This document shows, in pieces, positions 44,421-51,850 of a stretch of 57,322 nt of DNA. The position numbers and the translations under genes were made by a program. The DNA comes from Sphingobium phenoxybenzoativorans. GTDB taxonomy: Bacteria > Pseudomonadota > Alphaproteobacteria > Sphingomonadales > Sphingomonadaceae. Every line of letters starts with the position of its first letter. Position 1 is the first letter of the stretch. The stretch covers positions 1-57,322 of the forward strand of contig NZ_MINO01000023.1 of NCBI RefSeq assembly GCF_001757355.1, given 5' to 3'. The notes under the pieces are model-generated. The model was given only the letters and a program-made list of their open reading frames with translations. It was not told the DNA's origin and made no database searches.

Positions 44421-46751
44421 TTAAAGATCGGGTTCGTAGAAGTCCTGTTCGCCGCTCTCGATGCCGCCTTCGAGCAAGTCCCGCTCGGCCCGTTCGCGAG
44501 GATGTTGTCGCTCGTTCGGCCGCTCGATCGGCTGCGGCTTGAGATCGCCCGAACCGGGCTTGTCTCCTGGTATGGGTGCCTTCTCATCAGGGGATGGCTG
44601 CGCCCCGTCGGTAGCTTCACTCCTGCCAGAGAGAAGCGGTCCTGGAGGCAGTGTCGCAGCTGTTCCGCCCGCCGCGGTGGCTTCGGTGGCTGCCTCACCC
44701 TTGCTCTCATCAAGCGCTCCCCGCACCTCATGGGAAAGCGTGGCTCGGGGCTGTTCGTCGCCCTTCTGGCTTGCCTCGTCGGGCGTGGGCCTCACGCCCT
44801 TCAGGTCGAGCTTCAACTGCCGGGGAGCGACCGGCTTGCCGGCACCATCGTCATTCGCGGCCGGCGCACCTTCGGCGGGTTTGGATCGCGATGCAGGCGA
44901 AGAGGTGCCCGCTGCGGCTCCCTCATCCCGGGCAGTCGGCTGGGGGCCAGGTTCGGATGCTCGCGCAATGAACCCTTCTGCCAACCGGGGTAAACGGCGC
45001 GGCACCAGGGTCACCGGAGCGGCCGGGAATCCGTCCGGGAACTTGAGGTAGCCGGAGAGCCGCGGCAGGTTCATGAACTGGTCCGGAAGGAGCAGTGGTT
45101 CGATCTGACGCCGGGGGGTCAGGCTGACGGCGTCGCGAGCATTGTTGTAGCCGTAGCTGTACCCTTCCTCCATGTCGCGCACCTGCCGATGTCCGATAAA
45201 GTCGGAACACCAGGTCGCCGTCTCCCGGTCCGCGGTTGCAAGGATGAGCTTGCTTCGAGCCAGCGACGACAAGGTCATCGCCATGTTCTCGCCGTAGACC
45301 TCCTTGAGCTTGGCAAAGGCATGGACGCCCGTGACGATCGCTCCTCCGAAATTGCGTGCGGTCTGGAGCCCTTTTTCCAGCGCTGGCAGCCGGTGCAATG
45401 CTCCCAGTTCGTCGACCAGGAACCAGATTCTGAGATCCGGTGTGCGCTCCATGGTCATCAGCGTGTTCATCGCGGTGTCGAGCCACAAGGTGAGCAGCTG
45501 CGAACAGATCGACATGTCGACGTAGCGCGCGGACAGGAACAGGATCGATCCCGGAGCGGATATGCCTCGGGTCCAGTCCCGCACCGAGAAGCGCGGGCTA
45601 TTGTTGGGCAGCAACTTGAGCGCCTTGGCATTGGCGTTGAACACGGCCCGGATCGACTCCGCCATGCGCGCCGCTTCGGGAGCGGTCAGCGGGTCGGCCA
45701 TGGTGCCGCGCATGAGCTTGTGGACCTGCGCAAGATCGGCGGTCATTAGCCGGGTCGCGAGCGCGTGGTTGGTGGCCTGCCCGGTGCGCTGGAGATGCAG
45801 GCACATCTCGACGAAGAGCATGCGGGCTGCGAGCACCCAGAATTGCTCTGAGCCGCCACCATCGTGTGGAACGAGCGCTTCGGCGGCGGCGTGGAATTCG
45901 CCCTCGCTGGTGCAGTCATGGAACACGCTCCAGGTAGGACAGCGGGCATCGAGCGGGTTCAGGATGATGTCGCGCTCGGGGTCGTAAAAGGCCTCAATGA
46001 ACGCTCCGGTGAGATCGAAAACCACCGCGCGTTGCCCACGCGCCCGGGCCTCGGCGAGGAGCTGGCTCAGGGCCACGGTCTTGCCGGTGCCGGTTGTGCC
46101 GATCAGCATCGTATGGCTCTGCTCAAGGCGCCATGGCCAGGACACGCCGGCGAGATGAGCCGGGCTGTAAAAGCCTGCCTCTTCGGTCGCTGCAGCGGCT
46201 GCCAGCCGCCATTTCCAGCCGAGCGCGGCTTGCAGCTCGTGAGCCCGTTCTGTGCTGTTGTGCCGGTCGATTTCTGCCTCGAGCTCGTCAAGGGTGACAA
46301 GCATCGCGCCGCGCTCGTGCTTGCGCTCCTTTGATTTGCCGCCGAACCGTTCAGCGAACCACCAAAAGGCGATAAAGGCAGGGACGAGGATGAGCGCAGA
46401 AAGGCCCATGCCGCGCCGAATGGCGGTGCCGAGCGCAGCTACGGCCTCACGCATTGGAGGAAAGTCGCGAACGACATTGAATGGCAGGCGGAGGGTGCCG
46501 CCACCGGCCAGTTTCAGCTCCACCAGCTTGCCGGGATCGAACTCCATGAAGGCGTAGCCCGAAGCATAGAGATGCATCCATGCCAGGTAGATTTGGTGGT
46601 CGGTAAGCGCCGTGGTCACCTCCCAATAGGAGAGCCAGGCGGCGACAATGAAAGTCACCAAGAGCGGCCCTTTGAGTCCGGCCGCAAACATGAAGCCGAA
46701 GTGGCCGAGGAGCTGGCTGCCGCGCGTGAAGTTGAGGAGATTACGCTTCAT
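44421..46751 (-). CDS. traD: Type IV coupling protein TraD
   Basis: The 776-aa inner-membrane ATPase links the relaxosome to the secretion channel. Two membrane segments lie near residues 12-40 and 100-130, then Walker A MLIGTTGTGKTVALSQLL (about 200) and Walker B IWFLVDELGALHRLPALEKG (about 360), followed by GAIVTGVHAFAKL typical of TraD. The C-terminal 150 residues are a Pro/Ala/Glu-rich tail ending FYEPDL, where F TraD has its relaxosome-contact tail. ATG 46751 overlaps the preceding gene by 11 nt; an upstream in-frame extension would lie inside that gene. Confidence 0.95.
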   Translation of the reverse strand: MKRNLLNFTRGSQLLGHFGFMFAAGLKGPLLVTFIVAAWLSYWEVTTALTDHQIYLAWMHLYASGYAFMEFDPGKLVELKLAGGGTLRLPFNVVRDFPPMREAVAALGTAIRRGMGLSALILVPAFIAFWWFAERFGGKSKERKHERGAMLVTLDELEAEIDRHNSTERAHELQAALGWKWRLAAAAATEEAGFYSPAHLAGVSWPWRLEQSHTMLIGTTGTGKTVALSQLLAEARARGQRAVVFDLTGAFIEAFYDPERDIILNPLDARCPTWSVFHDCTSEGEFHAAAEALVPHDGGGSEQFWVLAARMLFVEMCLHLQRTGQATNHALATRLMTADLAQVHKLMRGTMADPLTAPEAARMAESIRAVFNANAKALKLLPNNSPRFSVRDWTRGISAPGSILFLSARYVDMSICSQLLTLWLDTAMNTLMTMERTPDLRIWFLVDELGALHRLPALEKGLQTARNFGGAIVTGVHAFAKLKEVYGENMAMTLSSLARSKLILATADRETATWCSDFIGHRQVRDMEEGYSYGYNNARDAVSLTPRRQIEPLLLPDQFMNLPRLSGYLKFPDGFPAAPVTLVPRRLPRLAEGFIARASEPGPQPTARDEGAAAGTSSPASRSKPAEGAPAANDDGAGKPVAPRQLKLDLKGVRPTPDEASQKGDEQPRATLSHEVRGALDESKGEAATEATAAGGTAATLPPGPLLSGRSEATDGAQPSPDEKAPIPGDKPGSGDLKPQPIERPNERQHPRERAERDLLEGGIESGEQDFYEPDL

Positions 46752-47070
46752 CACTGCCTCCCTCGGGTGCGGAGGCGCTGAGCCCGAGCCGGGCGAGCCT
46801 GCGATTGTAGGCCTCGTGTGTTCGCTGCCGCAACGAGCCATCAGTATGGCTGGCCAGGAGCGCTTCGAGGGCTACCGTGATGAACAGGTTTTGCCGTACC
46901 GGGTCGAGGGCGCCAGGCCGCTTTCGCGCTTCGTTTTCACGCTGCCAGGCATCGACCAGCTGATCGCGAATGACGATGCTGACGGAGACCTGCTGGTCCC
47001 GGGCTTTGCCCTTGATCCAGTCAGCAAGTGGGCGGGGTACGTATGTCTGAAGACTGAGATGCCGATCCAT
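46741..47070 (-). CDS. Ribbon-helix-helix-like relaxosome accessory protein
   Basis: The 109-aa protein starts with a strand-helix-helix pattern (HLSLQTYVPRPLADWIKGKA, then SVSIVIRDQLVDAWQRE) that fits a ribbon-helix-helix DNA-binding domain. A helical C-terminus follows. Its place as first gene before traD and traI, next to the candidate oriT, matches relaxosome accessory proteins such as TraM/TrwA, which bind near oriT and repress their own promoter. Dyads and a promoter lie just upstream (47077-47157). The family assignment is from pattern only. Confidence 0.7.
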   Translation of the reverse strand: MDRHLSLQTYVPRPLADWIKGKARDQQVSVSIVIRDQLVDAWQRENEARKRPGALDPVRQNLFITVALEALLASHTDGSLRQRTHEAYNRRLARLGLSASAPEGGSDEA

Positions 47071-47076
47071 GTTCTG

Positions 47077-47107
47077 GGGTCCAATTGACCCTTACGAACC
47101 TGGTTCG
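47077..47107. promoter_or_regulatory. Two adjacent dyads before the relaxosome operon
   Basis: GGGTC-CAATT-GACCC (47077-47091) and CGAACC-T-GGTTCG (47095-47107) are neighbouring inverted repeats between the predicted promoter and the ATG at 47070. They are candidate operators for the ribbon-helix-helix-like protein. Confidence 0.5.
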
Positions 47108-47128
47108 ATCTTGCGGAAGACAGCGATG

Positions 47129-47157
47129 AGAATAAATCAGGAACATTGGCGCGTCAA
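47129..47157 (-). promoter_or_regulatory. Predicted promoter of the accessory-traD-traI operon
   Basis: On the minus strand TTGACG (47157-47152) and TATTCT (47134-47129) are separated by 17 nt, a good sigma-70 spacing and match. They lie about 60 nt before the first gene of the operon. The dyads at 47077-47107 fall just downstream, suited to repression. Confidence 0.55.
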
Positions 47158-47270
47158 TTGCGATAAACTGGCGCTATGTCAGAGAGTTAGGCGGCCTCAA
47201 TTTGCCCATAAATCGCGAATCCAAGGCACGCATCACGTTCAAATTGGTTTGACACCAGCCCGAAACCTCA

Positions 47271-47300
47271 GCGTATCACACTGATATGCCTATACTAAAT
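47271..47300. other. Candidate oriT/nic region
   Basis: GCGTATCA-CAC-TGATATGC (47271-47289) is an inverted repeat with one mismatch, followed directly by CTATACTAAAT. In R388, whose TrwC relaxase the TraI here resembles, an inverted repeat is followed by a TATxxxCTATA-like nic core. The similarity is loose. Further dyads (47304-47316, GCAGTG-T-CACTGC; 47355-47372, TCCGG/CCGGA) crowd the 460-nt gene-free stretch, which is where an oriT is expected beside the relaxosome genes. Confidence 0.4.
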
Positions 47301-47402
47301 CCGGCAGTGTCACTGCGTACGGTGTGCTTAGTCTACCAAGCTGCGAGTGGGTGATCCGGTCACTTCGCCGGACATGCTGGAGGGATTGAATGGCCTCGAT
47401 AG

Positions 47403-47445
47403 CGCGGAGCCAAAGCGCGTGCGGGCGCCGATGCCCGCACTCCGC
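47403..47445. repeat. Nested GC-rich hairpin in the oriT-side intergenic region
   Basis: GTGCGGGC (47419-47426) pairs with GCCCGCAC (47433-47440) around a 6-nt loop. Outside it GCGGAG (47404-47409) faces CTCCGC (47440-47445). No T-run follows, so it is a structural element rather than a clear terminator. Confidence 0.6.
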
Positions 47446-47492
47446 TCGTCGTAACTGATCCCGAGCGCGATCGAATCAACGGCGAGCAAAAT

Positions 47493-47528
47493 AAAAGGGC
47501 AGGAACCGCTCTCGGCTCCCACCCTTTT
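47493..47528 (-). terminator. Intrinsic terminator after the 73-aa gene
   Basis: AAAAGGG/CCCTTTT arms enclose a second stem (GGAACCG/CGGCTCC, one mismatch) with a CTCT loop. On the minus strand the hairpin is followed by TTTTATTTT and starts 6 nt after the stop at 47534. The A/T flanks could make it work in both directions. Confidence 0.85.
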
Positions 47529-47533
47529 CGGCG

Positions 47534-47755
47534 TCAGAATTCATCCAGCATCGACCCGTGAATGGTGTGGACGACACGCGTCGCCAGGTGTGCCGGCAGG
47601 GCGCAGTAGTCGCCTTCATCGAGCGCGATATATCCGAGCTCGTCGTCTGCCACGATGTGCTGATTGAAGTAGCTGTGCAGTGCCCGGCGTTCGGCGAGTT
47701 CCAGGGCCTCGAAGTAGCTGCGGGATGAAGCAGCGCAAGGTGCAGAATAAGCCAT
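47534..47755 (-). CDS. Unrecognised 73-aa accessory protein
   Basis: The small acidic protein begins MAYSAPCAASSRSYFEALEL and continues with a helix (AERRALHSYFNQHIV), an acidic stretch (ADDELGYIALDEGDY) and a C-terminal part ending HGSMLDEF. ATG 47755 has a near-ideal AGGAGG (minus strand, 47767-47761), which makes it preferable to an in-frame upstream start. It is a single-gene unit with its own terminator at 47493. No function is recognised. Confidence 0.75.
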   Translation of the reverse strand: MAYSAPCAASSRSYFEALELAERRALHSYFNQHIVADDELGYIALDEGDYCALPAHLATRVVHTIHGSMLDEF

Positions 47756-47867
47756 AAAGATCCTCCTGAGGTTGTCTCGAACGACAGAAGGAAGTGCGAT
47801 GTTCGTGCGCATGACGGGTCAGGGACCGCGCGTCGGCGCGGCCGCGTCAGCGGCGGTGGGGGAAACG

Positions 47868-47907
47868 ATTTTGTCGGGGGAGGGATTCATCCCTTCTCCG
47901 GCAAAAT
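47868..47907. repeat. 18-bp imperfect hairpin in a divergent intergenic region
   Basis: Arms 47868-47885 and 47890-47907 match at 15 of 18 positions around the loop TTCA. It lies in the 346-nt gap (47756-48101) between two divergent small genes. No other gene is seen in that gap, which should hold both promoters. Confidence 0.6.
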
Positions 47908-48101
47908 GGTGGGGCCCTGCCGTCCTTGAGGCGGCATGTGGACGGACATCATGCTGGGCATTCCGTGAGCCAGCCTCGCTACCCTCTCGGTTGCAGGGGG
48001 TGGCTGTAGTCGGGCGCCGCTTTTCTCATTTCCTACACCCTGGGCGCGGTGGCAAAGGAGCTATCGAGGGACCACAAAACAAGGGGGCGGAAAGGACTGA
48101 C

Positions 48102-48329
48102 ATGCCCCGCAAGAACAATCCGGTCGATGCCTTGAAGAAGCTCCGGGAACAGCGCGACGAACTGGCGGCCAAGGAAGCAAAGCTTCGCGACGAGGCTGCG
48201 ACTGTCCTCGGCCACATTCTGATCGAGTGCGGCGCCGAGACAATCGAACCGGCCCAGCTGCGCCAGATTGTCCGCGCATCAATGGCGCTCGGGATCGAGG
48301 AAACGCTGAAGCGGATCGCCCCTGCGTAG
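48102..48329 (+). CDS. 75-aa coiled-coil protein (DUF6437-like)
   Basis: The 75-aa protein has the pattern NPVDALKKLREQRDELAAKE, then a short helical domain (GHILIECGAETIEPAQLRQI) and LGIEETLKRIAPA. I recall similar small proteins annotated as DUF6437 in sphingomonads. The first 40 residues form an amphipathic coiled coil. ATG 48102 follows GGAAAGGA. It is the only + strand gene in this accessory segment. Its function is unknown; by analogy to small coiled-coil plasmid proteins it may bind DNA or another plasmid protein. Confidence 0.72.
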   Translation: MPRKNNPVDALKKLREQRDELAAKEAKLRDEAATVLGHILIECGAETIEPAQLRQIVRASMALGIEETLKRIAPA

Positions 48330-48393
48330 CCCCAACCAGCGGCGGCAAGGGGTTCGATGCCCCGCGCCGCCGCATCGCCGGCGTACAAAAGAA

Positions 48394-48425
48394 AAGGCCC
48401 CGATGGCGTCTGCCACCGGGGCCTT
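48394..48425 (-). terminator. Intrinsic terminator after ssb
   Basis: AAGGCCCCGATGGC and GCCACCGGGGCCTT pair with one mismatch around GTCT. On the minus strand the stem is followed by TTCTTTTG, a U-rich tail. It begins 19 nt after the ssb stop and may also stop + strand transcription from the 75-aa gene. Confidence 0.85.
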
Positions 48426-48443
48426 GTTGCAGGGTGAGGCCAT

Positions 48444-48833
48444 TCAGTCCTCGTCGATGTCCGGCGCGCCCTCGTTGCTGCCAGAGCGACCCTTGGTGAG
48501 GAAGTCGACCTTGTCGGCGATGATCTCGCAACCGTAGCGCTTGGTGCCGCTCTGATCCTCCCACTGGGTGTAGTGGATGCGCCCTTCGACCGTCACGAGT
48601 TGGCCCTTGGTGCAATACTTGGCGACGTTCTGGCCGAGGCCGTTGAAGCAGGTGATCCGGTGGAATTCGCTGTCCTTGGCGGTGTAGCCGTTTTCGTCCT
48701 TGTAGGTCTTGCCATCCTTGCGGGCGGGACGGTCGGTCACGACCGAGATCGAGGTGATGCTGGTTCCACCCTGGGTGGTGCGGGTCTCGGGGTCGCGAGC
48801 GATGCGGCCAACGAGAATAACGAGATTGGTCAT
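48444..48833 (-). CDS. ssb: Single-stranded DNA-binding protein (plasmid type)
   Basis: The 129-aa protein has an OB-fold SSB domain: MTNLVILVGRIARDPETRTT, the ssDNA-binding strand SEFHRITCFNGLGQNVAKYC and the LVTVEGRIHYTQWEDQSG hairpin. It would protect the transferred strand after conjugation or assist plasmid replication. The linker is very short and the tail ends APDIDED, acidic but without the usual DDDIPF tip. ATG 48833 has CAGGAG upstream, the same leader motif as ardC and parB. It is monocistronic with a terminator at 48394. Confidence 0.93.
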   Translation of the reverse strand: MTNLVILVGRIARDPETRTTQGGTSITSISVVTDRPARKDGKTYKDENGYTAKDSEFHRITCFNGLGQNVAKYCTKGQLVTVEGRIHYTQWEDQSGTKRYGCEIIADKVDFLTKGRSGSNEGAPDIDED

Positions 48834-48840
48834 GGGCTTT

Positions 48841-49064
48841 CTCCTGATCGAGCATTCCGGGTCCATCCCGGCTGCAAACCCGAGCAGAAGCGCCCCGCGG
48901 CGAAGCGCACCGGAGGGGAACCCGGAACTGGTCCGGGTGGTGCGGGCAGCCGGGCACAGCCCGGCAACTCGGCCGGACCTGATCCGGGTTGCGCGTCTCG
49001 ACGGGGGGTGATTCAGGGACAGGTTTGTATCGAAGCCGGGTGGAGCCGGAATGCTTGATCAGGG
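48841..49064. repeat. Inverted copies of a 31-33 bp leader sequence
   Basis: The ssb leader (48841-48873, read on the minus strand) recurs in opposite orientation at 49034-49064 with about 28 matching positions (shared core CCGGAATGCT-GATCAGG). The 308-nt stretch between ssb and the next gene is otherwise gene-free and rich in CCGG-type short dyads. The second copy has no gene after it on the plus strand. Confidence 0.6.
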
Positions 49065-49141
49065 TTGCCCTGCCTTGTTTCCTACGTGTCTTGGTCGGAT
49101 CACTCCCCCGCCAGCTCTCCACCGGAGAACACCTTCCTAGA

Positions 49142-49567
49142 TCACGGTACTGACCGTGCCTCCGGCAGATGGCGTGCTCCTGGACCCAGCTGCTTCGCCC
49201 CGGGGGCAGGCATATCGATCGTCACCCCTTCAGCGCCGTCCAGAGGGTTGCCTCGCAGCATCCAGGCCTGCAGCGTGATCAGGCGCGCCCAGTCCGCAAA
49301 GGAGGGGATCCAGTCCAGGTCTTCGCGCACGTGCTGCTCGCCGACCAGGCGCACCGGAACCGTCCGGCCATCAGCATTGACGAGGGTCTCGCCGAAGATC
49401 GCCTCCAGCATGAATATCCCCTCGGCATGGTGCCGCAGCGCGCGATGCCGGGGGTCTGCCAGGATTGCCTTGGACTCGTCGAACCACTGATGCAGCGGGA
49501 GATAGTCATCGACGGTACCGCCCCATTTCCGGACCGACGAGAGGGCGTGGTAGTAGCAGTGAGCCAT
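49142..49567 (-). CDS. DUF6915-like protein
   Basis: The 141-aa protein begins MAHCYYHALSSVRKWGGTVD and has DYLPLHQWFDESK and HRALRHHAEGIFMLE. I associate this pattern with DUF6915, a small His-rich family in alphaproteobacterial plasmids. The clustered His/Cys residues might bind a metal. ATG 49567 follows AGGAG. Its start is 10 nt downstream of the stop of the DUF6878-like gene, so the two form an operon. No function is known. Confidence 0.75.
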   Translation of the reverse strand: MAHCYYHALSSVRKWGGTVDDYLPLHQWFDESKAILADPRHRALRHHAEGIFMLEAIFGETLVNADGRTVPVRLVGEQHVREDLDWIPSFADWARLITLQAWMLRGNPLDGAEGVTIDMPAPGAKQLGPGARHLPEARSVP

Positions 49568-49577
49568 GCCAGGTCTC

Positions 49578-50039
49578 CTAGAGCTCGGTCGAGTGATCAT
49601 CGGTCGCGGTGAAGCGCAGGCTGCAGTCGAGCACGAAGGTTGCTTCAGCCACATCGATCACCAGTTCGCCGCAGGCACCGTCGTTGATCTCCCAGCCAGG
49701 ATGATGACGTTCGAGCGCCAGATAGGTTAGCTGCTCGAGAGCTTGCCCAAGCGACTGCAGCTGCTCGGAACCTGAACCATCGGCCGGATGTGCTTCGCCT
49801 TCCGGCAGCTTAACATCAGGGCACTCGATCGCCGCACCGGCTGCATCGAGGCAGACACATTCCTCGACGGCACCGCTGTCGCTGCAACCGTCAAAGCGGA
49901 TCTCGACGCGGGCGATGCCGGCTTCCTGCAAGCGCTGGAGAATGACGGTCTTGAACTGCTGAATCTCTTCTGCAACCTGCATTTGCCGCTCGGCTTGGCG
50001 AACAGCAAAGTCGGCCATCACGGCCTCGATATCGATCAT
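49578..50039 (-). CDS. DUF6878-like protein
   Basis: The 153-aa protein has an N-terminal coiled coil (VRQAERQMQVAEEIQQFKTV), a middle segment with IRFDGCSDSGAVEECVC and a C-terminal HHPGWEINDGACGELVIDVA block. I recall that block in DUF6878-type plasmid proteins. ATG 50039 has AGGAGG upstream. It is the first gene of a two-gene unit with the DUF6915-like gene. Function unknown. Confidence 0.75.
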   Translation of the reverse strand: MIDIEAVMADFAVRQAERQMQVAEEIQQFKTVILQRLQEAGIARVEIRFDGCSDSGAVEECVCLDAAGAAIECPDVKLPEGEAHPADGSGSEQLQSLGQALEQLTYLALERHHPGWEINDGACGELVIDVAEATFVLDCSLRFTATDDHSTEL

Positions 50040-50119
50040 GGAACGCCTCCTGTGGCACGGAACCAACGACCATTCGCTGGCTCCAAACGACAGGCGCGCC
50101 CCTTTCCTCTGACGGACGA

Positions 50120-50144
50120 CGCCAGCGCCGATCCGGCGCTGGCG
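50120..50144. repeat. 10-bp perfect hairpin between DUF2493 and DUF6878 genes
   Basis: CGCCAGCGCC and GGCGCTGGCG pair perfectly around GATCC, 17 nt past the DUF2493 stop on the minus strand. No T-run follows; it may be a weak terminator or an mRNA 3'-end stabiliser. Confidence 0.6.
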
Positions 50145-50161
50145 CGAAGACCGACAGGGTC

Positions 50162-51115
50162 TCAGTCGTTCCTAGCCGAAGTGTTCTTCGGATTGGTGCC
50201 GAGGGGCCCGCGGCGATCTACGACGGTGATCCGCCGAGCCTTGGCATCGATGACGAGCCGCTCGAGCACGCCATTGCCCGGAAAGGCGATAACGTAGCGC
50301 GGATCGAGGGAGAGCATCCGCTCGTTGCGCTTGAAGCCAGCACGGGCGCCCAGCCGCATATCGAGCGAGAACGTCACCTGCGGGATGCCTCGACGTTCAG
50401 CCCAGCTCGATGCCAGACGGTCGACGCCCTTGGTGTCGCCGCCGTGAATGAGCACCATGTCCGGCACGCGGTCGCGGACCTTGTCGAGCGTAGCCCAGAC
50501 ATTGTTGCCGAAGGTCAGCGCATCGTCTTCGGTAGCATGACGGGTACGCCCTCCGGCGAACACGACCGGGGTTCCTTCGGGCACCGCTGCACGGCGTTTG
50601 GCTTCGGCGCGGGCACGCAGAAAGTCGCGCCCTTCGACGAGTGCGGAAGTCAGCATGGCACTGTGATTGAAGCGCGAACTGGAGACCGGCTTCCAGGAGG
50701 AGCCGAACTCGTTGAGGTACAGGGCTGCGGCGACCTCGCGCATCTCTTCAAGCGCCAGCATCGCGCTCTCGGCGCATTGCGCCCGCTCGACCTGGGTCTC
50801 GAGTTCATGTGTGTGAACCTCGGAGCCATCGGCCGTAGCAATCAGCGCGCGGACCTCGTCGGTCGCCCGGTCGAGGGAAGTCGATTTGCGTTCCGCCGAG
50901 CGGTGAAAGATGTTGACGAAGGCCCAGCCAAGATCCTCGGCATCGGCTTCAAGAGCGGTTCCGGACAGCATCGCGAAAAGATCGGACCACACCGCTGCGA
51001 GGGTTTGGACGACCGCTTCGCGGACCGGGAAATCGCTGGTCGATAGGGGTGCAGGTCCAATTGAGAAGCCGGCGAGATCGAGCCCGGCGAGTTGATCGGC
51101 AAATGACGTGTGCAT
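50162..51115 (-). CDS. DUF2493 (SLOG-fold) protein
   Basis: The 317-aa protein has a helical N-terminal domain and a C-terminal DUF2493 domain of the SLOG superfamily (about 190-300). Evidence is VVFAGGRTRHATEDDAL as the glycine-rich loop, then MVLIHGGDTKGVDRLASSWA and YVIAFPGNG. SLOG folds bind nucleotides or their derivatives, and DUF2493 proteins are common on plasmids with unknown role. ATG 51115 follows AGGAGG. A large hairpin lies upstream at 51223-51301. Confidence 0.85.
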   Translation of the reverse strand: MHTSFADQLAGLDLAGFSIGPAPLSTSDFPVREAVVQTLAAVWSDLFAMLSGTALEADAEDLGWAFVNIFHRSAERKSTSLDRATDEVRALIATADGSEVHTHELETQVERAQCAESAMLALEEMREVAAALYLNEFGSSWKPVSSSRFNHSAMLTSALVEGRDFLRARAEAKRRAAVPEGTPVVFAGGRTRHATEDDALTFGNNVWATLDKVRDRVPDMVLIHGGDTKGVDRLASSWAERRGIPQVTFSLDMRLGARAGFKRNERMLSLDPRYVIAFPGNGVLERLVIDAKARRITVVDRRGPLGTNPKNTSARND

Positions 51116-51222
51116 GGGGAAGTCCTCCTGACTGGCGTGAGGCCGACGCACCCGTTCTTGGCTGCGCCAGCGAGAGCCCGTCAGGGCCAGCTTCAGGCAG
51201 GATTTGCGCACCCGTCAGGGGA

Positions 51223-51301
51223 AACCCGGCTTGGCGGGCTGGCGCGGGCAGGCCTTGAGCCCGAAGGGCCAAGGACAACACGGGCCCGCCCAAGCCGGGT
51301 T
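51223..51301. repeat. 79-bp near-palindromic structure
   Basis: The outer arms (AACCCGGCTTGG-CGGGC and its complement, one indel) enclose an inner stem CCTTG-A-GCCC-GAA-GGGC-CAAGG. The structure fills most of the 301-nt gap 51116-51416, which has no gene. It follows the 140-aa gene on the minus strand and could terminate it, though there is no T-run; a replication or recombination structure is also possible. Confidence 0.6.
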
Positions 51302-51416
51302 GCGCAAGACTGGCGGCTGGCCCAGGGCCTCTCTCGCATGGCGACAGACCATGAGTGGCGGGCAAAGCTCAGTCAGGGATGGCAACCCAGCGCCGCGACG
51401 ATCCAACTCGCAGGCC

Positions 51417-51839
51417 TCAAGCTGCGCGCTTGGTGTATACTCCCTCGCCGTTCGACATGTGCCCGAGGCAATCGTAGTCGCCAAACAAGGCATCGAAACG
51501 GGATGCGATCTGGGACAGCCAGCGCTGTGCCCGCGGTGAGCGGGCCGTGCGCCAATCGGCGTCCCAATAGGCCCCATCATCGCGTTCGACGATCCAGACG
51601 GCAACCAGCCCGCCATAGACCGATACGCCGAAATCCGCATAGGCATTGCGCATGAGGATCCGGTCCTCCCGGCCGCGCCAGCCGTCATGCGGGATCAGCG
51701 ACAGGAAGGCTCGGCCGGCCCGCTCGCGCAGGTCGTCGCGCAGCCAATCGTATTCGAATTCCCAGTCGTCCTCGGCTTCGACCTCAAGCACTGTGAAGGC
51801 GACGATTGCGCCGCTGGGATAGCTGACTGATCGGCCCAT
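51417..51839 (-). CDS. Unrecognised 140-aa plasmid protein
   Basis: The 140-aa protein is acidic and Trp-rich (VEAEDDWEFEYDWLRDDLRE, GLVAVWIVERDDGAYWDADW). A C-terminal part, FDALFGDYDCLGHMSNGEGV, is suggestive of a small alpha/beta domain. It lies 11 nt after the ardC stop on the same strand, so it is probably the second gene of an ardC operon. No family is recognised with confidence. Confidence 0.75.
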   Translation of the reverse strand: MGRSVSYPSGAIVAFTVLEVEAEDDWEFEYDWLRDDLRERAGRAFLSLIPHDGWRGREDRILMRNAYADFGVSVYGGLVAVWIVERDDGAYWDADWRTARSPRAQRWLSQIASRFDALFGDYDCLGHMSNGEGVYTKRAA

Positions 51840-51850
51840 GGCATCCTCCC

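Noticed and set aside
48061..49122. A 353-residue minus-strand frame across ssb
   Set aside because: It is arginine/proline-rich, crosses the ssb gene and its terminator in another frame, and has no family features.
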